Program-made: the position numbers and the translations under genes | Assembly (NCBI GenBank): GCA_016124315.1 | Contig: WGNW01000073.1 | Coordinates: forward strand, 1-64,000 | DNA: 64,000 nt | Direction: 5' to 3' | Source of the DNA: Alphaproteobacteria bacterium | GTDB lineage: Bacteria > Pseudomonadota > Alphaproteobacteria > SMXS01 | Shown here: piece after piece, positions 57,147 through 64,000 of the stretch | Layout of the letters: each line of letters opens with the position of its first letter | Numbering within the stretch: the first letter of the stretch is position 1 | Notes under the pieces: model-generated | What the model was told of the DNA's origin: nothing | The model's input: only the letters and a program-made list of their open reading frames with translations | The model's database searches: none

Positions 57147-58295
57147 TCATTCCGCGCTCAGCGGCCCCCTGTAACGGGCGCGCGGCCGGATCAGCACGCC
57201 TGTCTCCACCTGCTCGATCGCATGGGCGATCCAGCCCGCCGAGCGCCCCAGGGCGAAGATGGCGAAGGCCTGCTCCGGCGACAGGCGGAGCGTGTGGGCC
57301 AGCGCCGCCAGCGCACCGTCGACGTTGAGCCGCATCGCCCACACCGTCTCGGCGGCGTCGATGACGTCGCGCAGCCGGTCGTCGAGGTCCATCCGGCCGA
57401 TCAACGCCTGGGCGCGCATGTCGCCTTCCGGATAGAGCGGATGGCTCAGCCCCTCCAGCCGCTCTCCCCGCGCCAGCCGCGCGGCGAAGAATGCCGCCGC
57501 GTCTTCCGCCTCCATCGCGGCTTCGAACATGGCGATGGCGCGCGGCGTGGCGCCGCCATGGATCGGCCCCGAAAGTGCGGCAAGTCCTGCCGCCAGGGCC
57601 GCCGGCAGCGTCGCGCCCGTCGAGGCGACGATGCGGACGGCGAAGGTCGACGCGTTCAGTTCGTGGTCGGCGAGCAGCACCATCGCGCGGCGCACAAGGT
57701 CGCCTCCCGCCGGCGACAGGTCCCAGGAAGCGGCCGCCATCTCGTGAGCCGGACCGCCGGCATGGCCGCCGAGCAACACCCCGGCCAGCCCCTTCAGCAG
57801 CGCGGCGCCTTCGGCCGCGATCGCCTGGCGGCTGCGCCCGAACATCGGCGGCGCGCCGGCCAGGGCGCGCGCCAGCAAGCCGACGGCACCCGCGATGCCC
57901 GACGACTCGCCCGTCGGCATGCGCGGCGGTTCCTCGTCGGGCCAGTCCTCCACGCCCGACAGCAGCGCCGCGGTTTCCTCCAGGGTCGCGTTCTCGGACC
58001 AGTCCGCCGCGTCCTCGCCGCGGTAGATGAGCCGGCCCCGCCTGACCGTGGAGATGCTGGTCTCCAGCACGGGATCGCCCCAGTCGATCGCGCGGGCGGC
58101 CACCGCGGGACGGCTGCGGCCCGCCACCTTGCGCGCCGCCATGCCGTCCACGTCGGTCCTGCGATAGAGACTGCGCCGGGAATCCGCCGGATCCGCCACG
58201 GCGTCCAGCAGGCCGCGGCTGACATAGGCATAGAGCGTCTGCGGTCGGATTCCGAGACGGTCGCAGGCTTCTTCGGCGGTGATCAGGTCGCTCAT
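57147..58295 (-). CDS. Citrate synthase fused to N-terminal helix-turn-helix domain
   Basis: 382 residues from ATG 58295. Residues 1-50 form a MerR/excisionase-like helix-turn-helix (ITAEEACDRLGIRPQTLYAYV, split, then YRRTDVD). The rest is a citrate synthase: RGEDAADWSENATLEETAALL (split), ADHELNASTFAVRIVAS with the first active-site His, GPIHGGATPRAIAMFE with the second, and a late Asp (NVDGALAALAHTLR). Likely citrate or methylcitrate synthase; the DNA-binding part suggests regulation or a moonlighting role. Confidence 0.82.
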   Translation of the reverse strand: MSDLITAEEACDRLGIRPQTLYAYVSRGLLDAVADPADSRRSLYRRTDVDGMAARKVAGRSRPAVAARAIDWGDPVLETSISTVRRGRLIYRGEDAADWSENATLEETAALLSGVEDWPDEEPPRMPTGESSGIAGAVGLLARALAGAPPMFGRSRQAIAAEGAALLKGLAGVLLGGHAGGPAHEMAAASWDLSPAGGDLVRRAMVLLADHELNASTFAVRIVASTGATLPAALAAGLAALSGPIHGGATPRAIAMFEAAMEAEDAAAFFAARLARGERLEGLSHPLYPEGDMRAQALIGRMDLDDRLRDVIDAAETVWAMRLNVDGALAALAHTLRLSPEQAFAIFALGRSAGWIAHAIEQVETGVLIRPRARYRGPLSAE

Positions 58296-58372
58296 ATGTT
58301 GATTATATTGATCGATATTGACTAGCACAATCGATTGCCACCACATATCGGGGAGGAAGAAGGAGACCGCAG

Positions 58373-58858
58373 ATGACCGCGAAGATCGACATCGATGCCC
58401 TCAGTGCCGTCGTCGGGACCCGCTATCCCGCCCCTTTCGACACGCCGTGCCGGGCGCGCGAGCGCAGGCGGCTGGGCGATGCGGCGGGGCTGACCCAGTT
58501 CGGCGTCAACCTGACCCGCCTGCCGCCGGGCACCTGGTCGAGCCAGCGCCACTGGCATACGAGTGCCGACGAGTTCGTCTGCGTCCTGGAGGGCGAACTG
58601 GTCCTCGTCACCGACGCCGGCCGGGAGATCCTGCGCCCCGGCGACTATGTCGGCTTCCCCGCCGGCAGGGCCGACGGCCACCAGCTGCGCAACGAGGGGT
58701 CGGCGGACGCGGTGATCCTGGAGATCGGCACCCGCGGCCCGGACGACGCGGCCCATTACAGCGACATCGACATGGTGGCGCCGGCGCACGAGACCCCGTC
58801 GGTCTACACCCGCCGGGACGGCACCCCCTATCCGGCCGGTCCGAGGACCGGACCGTGA
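58373..58858 (+). CDS. Cupin-domain protein
   Basis: 161 residues. Cupin core: RHWHTSADEFVCVLEGELVL (59-78: HxH and E metal ligands), then REILRPGDYVGFPAG and HQLRN with the third His. A small metal-binding beta-barrel; substrate unknown. Its stop overlaps the next GTG start (GTGA). Divergent from the citrate synthase, 77 bp away. Confidence 0.85.
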   Translation: MTAKIDIDALSAVVGTRYPAPFDTPCRARERRRLGDAAGLTQFGVNLTRLPPGTWSSQRHWHTSADEFVCVLEGELVLVTDAGREILRPGDYVGFPAGRADGHQLRNEGSADAVILEIGTRGPDDAAHYSDIDMVAPAHETPSVYTRRDGTPYPAGPRTGP

Positions 58859-59904
58859 ATGACCTGGAGGCCGCGTTCGCCCACCAGGCGGCAGGCTGCG
58901 ACCTCCTCGGCTCACCGCTCACCGCGTGCCTGCTGCGCGGCCTCCTGGACGACTACCGGAACGGCGGCGCCAGCCGCGATCTGCTGGCGCCCTGGGAGGC
59001 CGGCGACCCCATGAAGGACGCCGTCGCGCTGCGCCTGGCCGGCGCGCTCCACTGCCTGGTGCTTTCGGGCCGCGCGCCGGCGCTCGCCGACTACTACCCT
59101 TCGGCCGGCGGCCGCTTCCGCGAGGACGGGCTCGCGGGCGCCGCAACGGCGGTGCTGCACGCCGAGCATGCCTTTGTCGCATCCTTCCTGCGCAACACCC
59201 CGCAGACCAACGAGGTCGGCCGCTCCGGCGTTCTGATCGGCGGGTTCCTCGCCGTCGCGGGGGAAACCGGCCTGCCGCTCCGCTGCCTGGAGGTGGGCGC
59301 CAGCGCCGGACTCAACCTGCTGTGGGACCGCTTCCGCTATGACTTCGGCTCGGCTCAGTGGGGCGACCCGGCAAGCCCGGTGCCGGTCACCACCCGCTGG
59401 ACCGGCCAGGCGCCCGACACCGGCATGTCCGCTGTCGTGACGGAGCGTATGGGCTGCGACCTCAGCCCCGTCGATCTGTCGAGCCCCGAGGCGGCCCTGC
59501 GCCTGAGGTCCTATGTCTGGCCCGACCAGCCGGCCCGATTCCGCGCCGTCGACGGCGCCCTCGCCCAGTGGCGGCGAACCCCGGTGACCGTCGAGCGCGC
59601 CGACGCCGGTCAGTGGATCCGCCGGCGTCTTGCCGAACCCGTTTCCGGCGCGGCCACCGTGGTCTACCATTCCATCGCCGCCCAGTATTTCCCGCCGGAG
59701 ACCAGGACCATGTTCGAGACCGCCATCCGCGAAGCCGGAAGCCGGGCAAGCGCCGCGGCGCCCGTCGCCTGGCTGCGGCTCGAGGCGCCCGACATCAGGA
59801 GCTATCCGGAACTCCGCCTCACCCTCTGGCCCGGCGGCGCGGAACGGCTGCTGGCCACCGCCCATCCCCACGGCGCCTTTGCCGACTGGACGGCGCGGGC
59901 ATGA
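58855..59904 (+). CDS. DUF2332-family protein
   Basis: 349 residues from GTG 58855. DUF2332 features: NEVGRSGVLIGGF (about 118), LEVGASAGLNLLWDRFRYDF (about 143-162), SSPEAALRLRSYVWPDQ and VVYHSIAAQYFPPE. The LEVGASAGLN stretch resembles an AdoMet-binding motif, so a methyltransferase-like fold is possible. Coupled to the cupin gene. Confidence 0.8.
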   Translation: MNDLEAAFAHQAAGCDLLGSPLTACLLRGLLDDYRNGGASRDLLAPWEAGDPMKDAVALRLAGALHCLVLSGRAPALADYYPSAGGRFREDGLAGAATAVLHAEHAFVASFLRNTPQTNEVGRSGVLIGGFLAVAGETGLPLRCLEVGASAGLNLLWDRFRYDFGSAQWGDPASPVPVTTRWTGQAPDTGMSAVVTERMGCDLSPVDLSSPEAALRLRSYVWPDQPARFRAVDGALAQWRRTPVTVERADAGQWIRRRLAEPVSGAATVVYHSIAAQYFPPETRTMFETAIREAGSRASAAAPVAWLRLEAPDIRSYPELRLTLWPGGAERLLATAHPHGAFADWTARA

Positions 59905-60060
59905 TCCTGGAAGCGGCGCGCCTTACGATGCTTAGAGCGCTGCGATTCAGCACGCGCTGGCGGGTGTAGATTGTGGCTGTAGGTCCCGGCGTTCGAAAGT
60001 AGATTCCTGAAGGTTCGGGTCCGAAAAAATCGAACGAAGGTTACTCCGTCGTACGGCCCA
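59905..60060. other. Intergenic region
   Basis: Short gap with no recognised feature, except that the base composition begins to fall towards the next gene. Confidence 0.35.
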
Positions 60061-60948
60061 TTATCGTGAGAAGCGCTTTGCGATCCTTCCGCTAAAAATT
60101 GCCAACGTGACGGCGACGAGACCAAGGAACAACCACATCAAGTCGAAAGCTAGGTAGGCCGCCTCTCGTGCTTCCTCGGGGGGATCTCGCAGATAATATA
60201 GCTTTGCTTCGCTCCCCAACTTATAGATCCCGTTTCCTTGAATGGAGGTCAGGTGATAGCGGCGACCATTCACGGAGTACGCTAGAACGCCTTGGTCATT
60301 GCGGTCGCCGACGACTCCCGTGTGGCCGTCGAATACACCGACTGTCTCTACACCCTCGCGTCGGTACCGAACATCGTCAGGCAACTCTGATAATGCCGCC
60401 GCGAGGGCGGCAGTGCCCCACACCCCCATGAACACCCTGAAGAACGTGAGCCTGTACTTCCGACGTGGCTTTTCTGAAGAGGTGACAGCCCGGTCGCCTC
60501 CGACCTGTGCATGGCTACCGAGACTGTCAATGAAGCCGCGCTCATCGTTCAAGCGCAACTCAATCGGCGCGAGATCGCCCGAGTTAAATGAAATCCGCAA
60601 TGCACTGCCCCAGAATTGCCGCATGGGTTCGACACGGGCAATTGAGGCCGTCGAAACACGTATGTCCAAGCCGTAGATTTCAGGCAAAAACATCAGTGTG
60701 AAAGGGAACCTCGGCGAGACAACGAGTTGGCCGTTTGAAATGTAAACAAGCAAGCAATTGCGAGCGCCCCCGACGCGAGTAAGGCCATTCCGGAGTGACC
60801 GGCCGGAACACCAGTCTTCGCAAAATGCCGCATTTCGTGGCTTCTGAGGTATGATGGGCTTGCCGCGGGCGCGACGAAACCAGATGGATGCCGCTATCCA
60901 CCCACCAAGCCAAAGCAGCGGCAGCAGGAATACAGTTGGGCTCACCAT
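60061..60948 (-). CDS. Membrane protein with DUF3592-like C-terminal region
   Basis: 295 residues, lower GC than its neighbours. One N-terminal membrane segment (VFLLPLLWLGGWIAASIWF), a soluble middle domain (IARVEPMRQFWGSALRISF), a second segment (VFMGVWGTAALAAALSEL), then VLAYSVNGRRYHLTSIQG and LYYLRDPPEEAREAAYL, which look like DUF3592, and a last membrane segment. Possibly acquired DNA. Function unknown. Confidence 0.65.
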   Translation of the reverse strand: MVSPTVFLLPLLWLGGWIAASIWFRRARGKPIIPQKPRNAAFCEDWCSGRSLRNGLTRVGGARNCLLVYISNGQLVVSPRFPFTLMFLPEIYGLDIRVSTASIARVEPMRQFWGSALRISFNSGDLAPIELRLNDERGFIDSLGSHAQVGGDRAVTSSEKPRRKYRLTFFRVFMGVWGTAALAAALSELPDDVRYRREGVETVGVFDGHTGVVGDRNDQGVLAYSVNGRRYHLTSIQGNGIYKLGSEAKLYYLRDPPEEAREAAYLAFDLMWLFLGLVAVTLAIFSGRIAKRFSR

Positions 60949-61275
60949 TTTCCTCAGGATCGGGACGCGAAAGGCGCCGCAAATGCGGCTAGAGCGGCAC
61001 TCGAATCATCCAGATCACCCCCGCCGAAGCGATAATAAACTAACGTTTAGATTAGATGTCACAAGTTTCTCCTCCACTCCATTTGACGATGGCTATTTCG
61101 TCCCCGTTCCCGAACAAAGCTGGCACAACGGGGGCGAATGACCTTTCGATTTTCGCCAAGTTCGGGCCGCTCGAATGCCGCGTTTAGGCGCGAAATCCGC
61201 GCAAGTCCAAGGCCATGCTTTCGGCGAAGATGGTGCAGAATTGCCGGCTTAGGGCATACAGCCTAAAACCGGCTT
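60949..61275. other. Intergenic region
   Basis: 327 bp of mixed composition with no supportable gene or signal. Confidence 0.4.
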
Positions 61276-61562
61276 GACCGGCGCGCCTCACCGTCCGCCC
61301 CGGCATGGAAGCCGCCTTCGAGGCGGCCATGCGCCAGGCCCGGCCGCTGATCGAGGCTTCCGCCGGTTTCGCGGGCATGGAGGTGCGCCGCTGCATCGAG
61401 CGGCCGAACCTTTATCTGCTGCTAGTGCACTGGGAGTCGCTCGAGGCGCACACCGAAGGCTTCAGGGGCTCCGAGCGCTACCAGGAATGGAAAGCGCTGC
61501 TGCATCGTTTCTACGATCCCTTTCCGTTGGTGGAGCATTTCGGGGCATCCTTCCTGCCCTGA
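61276..61562 (+). pseudogene. Antibiotic-biosynthesis-monooxygenase (ABM)-like domain, 5'-truncated
   Basis: An in-frame stop at 61275 precedes PARLTVRPGMEAAFEAAM, so the first strand of the domain (normally about ten residues before the 'RPG' turn) has no start. The first ATG (61305) begins inside the first helix and has no clear ribosome site. The rest is well preserved: EVRRCIERPNLYLLLVHWES, HTEGFRGSERYQEWKALLH, FYDPFPLVEHF. Either a decaying gene or one using an unusual start near 61284. Confidence 0.55.
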
Positions 61563-61634
61563 GATGCGAAAACCTGATGGCGAGCGTCGCGCCGGATGCT
61601 AGTTCATAGCGGGTAGGTCGACCGGGAGAGTTCC

Positions 61635-62348
61635 GTGCCCAAACCCATATCGTCGCTTGCCATCGCGCTGCTGGGCTGCCTGGCGCTTGCCGCCTGTTCG
61701 TCGGGGCCGCGGCCCCACGGCTCCCTGCCCCGCGACCGCAATGCCGTCGACCGCATGAGCGACGCCTATGTTCGCGCCGTCGAGTTGCAAAACGCGGGTA
61801 AGTGCGACGAGGCGGTCAAGCTGCTGCGGCGCGCCGCCGAGCAGGGGCCCGGCTACGAGGACGCCCAGCGGCGCCTGGGGGAATGCCTGATCCAGCTCTC
61901 CAACGGCGACAAGGAAAAATATGCCGAAGGCCTGCTCTGGCTGAAGCGCGCCGCCGAGGCCGGCTGGCCCGAGGCCGAGGGCGCCCTCGCCTACGAATAC
62001 GTCACCGGCCCCGAGCCGAACCTGATCGCCGCCGCCAAATGGCTCACCCTCTACGACACCAACCCGCGCAAGAAGCGCGTCGCCTTCACCCCGATGCTGC
62101 CGTCCCGGGTCGACCGCATCCGCGCCGCCCTGACGCCCGAGACACTGGCCGAGGGCCGGGCGGCCGCCGCCGGGTTCGTCCCGACGGTCTGGGAGCCGCC
62201 GCCCGAAGAATCCCGCAAGGCCCGCAGCGACCGGGATGACGACGAGGACGACGGCGAACGGCCGCGTTTCCATCACCGCCCGCCGAACGACGACGATGAC
62301 GACGGCGACCGCCCCGTCGGCGGCAAGTTCCCGCAGCCTTCCGAATAG
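61635..62348 (+). CDS. Sel1-repeat lipoprotein
   Basis: 237 residues from GTG 61635. Lipoprotein signal with lipobox LAAC (Cys21). TPR/Sel1-like repeats: CDEAVKLLRRAAEQGPGYEDA, YAEGLLWLKRAAEAGWPEAE, AAAKWLTLYD. The C-terminal 50 residues are Asp/Arg-rich (DDDEDDGERP, NDDDDDGDRP) and disordered. Probably an envelope protein mediating protein contacts. Confidence 0.75.
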   Translation: MPKPISSLAIALLGCLALAACSSGPRPHGSLPRDRNAVDRMSDAYVRAVELQNAGKCDEAVKLLRRAAEQGPGYEDAQRRLGECLIQLSNGDKEKYAEGLLWLKRAAEAGWPEAEGALAYEYVTGPEPNLIAAAKWLTLYDTNPRKKRVAFTPMLPSRVDRIRAALTPETLAEGRAAAAGFVPTVWEPPPEESRKARSDRDDDEDDGERPRFHHRPPNDDDDDGDRPVGGKFPQPSE

Positions 62349-62366
62349 ACGCTGCGCCGATAGAAG

Positions 62367-63158
62367 CTAGCGGAAGACCGGCGCCCGCTTCTCCAGGAAC
62401 GCCGCGACCGCTTCCTTGTGCTCGGCCGAGACGTAGCATTCGTTGAGCAGTTCGCCCTCGCGCCGCTGCACCGCCGACATGTCCGCCGCCGGCCCGTGAT
62501 CGCGTAGCAGGCCCTTGATCAGCCGGAGCTGCCGGTCCGGATTGGCGGCCATCTCGCGGCCCAGCGCCTTGGCCCGGTCCAGCAGGTCGCCGGCCGGCAC
62601 GACGTGGTCGGCAAGCCGCAGCCGCCCTGCCTCCTGCGCGTCGATCAGCCGCGCCGTCAGGCACAGCTCGTTGGCCGCGCCGAAACCGACGCGGCGCTCG
62701 AGGAAGTGCGACGATGCCAGTTCGGGCACCAGGCCCATCTTCACGAAGAACATGCCGAAGCGCGCTTCCTCGGAGGCGATGATGACGTCGAACGGCAGGA
62801 TCATGGTCGCCCCGACGCCCACCGAGGCGCCGTTCACCGCGGCGATCAGCGGCTTGGAGCGGCGGCACAGGTCGGCCCAATCGGTGCCGCCGGGCATGCC
62901 GGTCTCCTCCTCCTGCGCATCGGCCGCGCCGTCCATCCGCGCCTTGAAGGCGTCCTTGATGTCGGCGCCGGCGCAGAAGCCCTTGCCCGCACCGGTGAGC
63001 ACGATGGCGCCGACCGCCCTATCGCCGTTGGCCCGCTCGAACGCGTTCACCAGCTCGCGGGACATCTGCCGGGTCCAGGCGTTGCGCTTCTCCGGCCGGT
63101 TGAGCGTGACGACCGCCACCGGGCCGTCGGTTTCGTAGATGATGGTTTCGTACGACAT
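62367..63158 (-). CDS. Enoyl-CoA hydratase/isomerase family protein
   Basis: 263 residues from ATG 63158 (GGGGAGCAGG upstream). Crotonase motifs: GAGKGFCAGADIKDAF (about 58-73, oxyanion hole), VNGASVGVGATMILPFDVII (near 109-128), and FVKMGLVPELASSHFL (near 140). Position of the catalytic glutamates suggests a hydratase or isomerase, probably in fatty acid oxidation; exact substrate unknown. Only gene of its unit in the window. Confidence 0.88.
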   Translation of the reverse strand: MSYETIIYETDGPVAVVTLNRPEKRNAWTRQMSRELVNAFERANGDRAVGAIVLTGAGKGFCAGADIKDAFKARMDGAADAQEEETGMPGGTDWADLCRRSKPLIAAVNGASVGVGATMILPFDVIIASEEARFGMFFVKMGLVPELASSHFLERRVGFGAANELCLTARLIDAQEAGRLRLADHVVPAGDLLDRAKALGREMAANPDRQLRLIKGLLRDHGPAADMSAVQRREGELLNECYVSAEHKEAVAAFLEKRAPVFR

Positions 63159-63286
63159 CCTGCTCCCCTGTTCTGAAACCGCGACATTAGGAGGCGTCCG
63201 GGCGAGGTGCAATGAAGTCGCTCGCTCGCGGACCATCAATGGCGCATGATCCCGGAATTCAATTGTCGCCGCGCGGAGAGTGACCC

Positions 63287-64000
63287 ATGCCGAAGCGTGT
63301 CGTAGCCGCCCTGTCCTTCCTCCTCTTTTCGACGGGTATCGCCGCGGCGGCTGTCCCCATGCTGCCGCCCGACTTCGCCACCACGACGGTTCACACCCCG
63401 GCGGATGCCGACATCTACGTCCGCTACGGCGGCACGGGCCCGGTGGTGGTGCTGCTGCACGGCTACGGCGACACCGGCGACATGTGGGGACCCCTGGCTG
63501 CCGACCTGGTCCGCGACCACACGGTCATCGTCCCCGACCTCCGCGGCATCGGCCACTCCTCCCATCCGGAAGGCGGCTACGACAAGAAGACCCAGGCGAC
63601 GGACATCCGCGCCGTCGTAACCGCCCTGGGACACGACAAGGCGGCCGTCGTCGCCCACGACATCGGCAACATGGTCGCCTATGCCTATGCGGCGCAGTTT
63701 CCGGACAAGGTGGAGAAGCTGGTGGTGATCGACGCGCCCCTGCCGGGGATTCCGCCATGGGACGACATCGTGCGGGATCCGCGCCTCTGGCACTTCAACT
63801 TCCACGGACCCGACGCCGAACGCCTCGTCGCCGGCCGCGAGCGCATCTACCTCGACCGCATCTGGAACGATTTCGCCGCCGACCCCTCGAAGATCGACGA
63901 CGAGACCCGCGACCACTACGCCGCCTTCTATGCCCTGCCGGGCGCCATGCGCGCCGGCTTCGCCCAGTTCACCGCCTTTCGGCAGGATGCCCAGGACAAT
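63287..64000 (+). CDS. Alpha/beta hydrolase, epoxide-hydrolase-like (3' end beyond window)
   Basis: 238 codons up to the right edge. Signal peptide (MPKRVVAALSFLLFSTGIAAA). Oxyanion motif VVLLHGYGDTGDMW (52-65), then VIVPDLRGIGHSSHPEGGYD, and the nucleophile elbow VVAHDIGNMVAYAYA with Asp instead of Ser, as in epoxide hydrolases and haloalkane dehalogenases. Secreted. The rest of the cap domain and catalytic residues lie outside the window. Confidence 0.85.
   Translation, partial: MPKRVVAALSFLLFSTGIAAAAVPMLPPDFATTTVHTPADADIYVRYGGTGPVVVLLHGYGDTGDMWGPLAADLVRDHTVIVPDLRGIGHSSHPEGGYDKKTQATDIRAVVTALGHDKAAVVAHDIGNMVAYAYAAQFPDKVEKLVVIDAPLPGIPPWDDIVRDPRLWHFNFHGPDAERLVAGRERIYLDRIWNDFAADPSKIDDETRDHYAAFYALPGAMRAGFAQFTAFRQDAQDN

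Overview
The window is high-GC bacterial DNA whose gene content points to an alphaproteobacterium, possibly Rhodospirillales-like. The evidence is the mreBCD-mrdA-rodA cluster, murA followed by a DUF2948 gene, ilvBNC, a VirJ/AcvB-type protein, and a citrate synthase fused to a helix-turn-helix domain. Assignment below class level is not secure.

Positions 1 to about 27,280 are the right part of an integrative and conjugative or mobilizable element (ICE/IME). It carries a ParB-like partition protein cut by the left edge, a two-gene relaxase/MobC module, a VirD4-type coupling protein, an ArdC antirestriction protein, a SprT-like metalloprotein, a DUF2958 protein, many small accessory genes, and a tyrosine integrase at its right end. 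The integrase stops 56 bp before a 49-bp copy of the 3' part of tRNA-Pro(CGG), the expected attachment-site footprint. The intact tRNA-Pro and any type IV secretion genes would lie left of the window. The integrase reading frame appears broken by the loss of one C in a C-run.

The element is rich in defence genes. It has a short prokaryotic Argonaute with a TIR-APAZ partner (SPARTA type, 1905-4978). Next to it is a restriction-modification operon: ribbon-helix-helix regulator, Mrr-like PD-(D/E)XK nuclease, N4-cytosine-type methyltransferase and HNH nuclease (5089-8827). A two-gene GIY-YIG-like plus DUF6884-like cassette (17563-18920) and an ankyrin plus unknown-protein pair (19015-20483) are candidates for undescribed systems. 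Between mobC and the SprT-like gene lies an array of about thirteen consecutive inverted repeats (11191-11621), the best oriT candidate. Hairpins with a 'gca' loop recur upstream of parB and ardC.

Positions 27,283 to 29,941 hold two small genes and a large serine recombinase whose last codons run antisense into tRNA-Lys(CTT). This suggests a second element using that tRNA 3' end.

From 29,942 to the right edge the DNA is chromosomal. In order: a sterol-desaturase-like enzyme; the cell-shape operon mreB-mreC-mreD-mrdA-rodA; an acyl-CoA synthetase; ilvB-ilvN-ilvC with a promoter after miaA; serB, apparently split into two overlapping genes; an LptF/G-type permease coupled to a VirJ/AcvB hydrolase; an arsenic-detoxification pair (GAPDH plus ArsJ); tRNA-Thr(GGT); a DsbD-like reductase with a redoxin; dcd, murA (with Asp in place of the fosfomycin-target Cys) and DUF2948; an HTH-citrate synthase; cupin and DUF2332 genes; a Sel1-type lipoprotein; an enoyl-CoA hydratase; and an alpha/beta hydrolase cut by the right edge.
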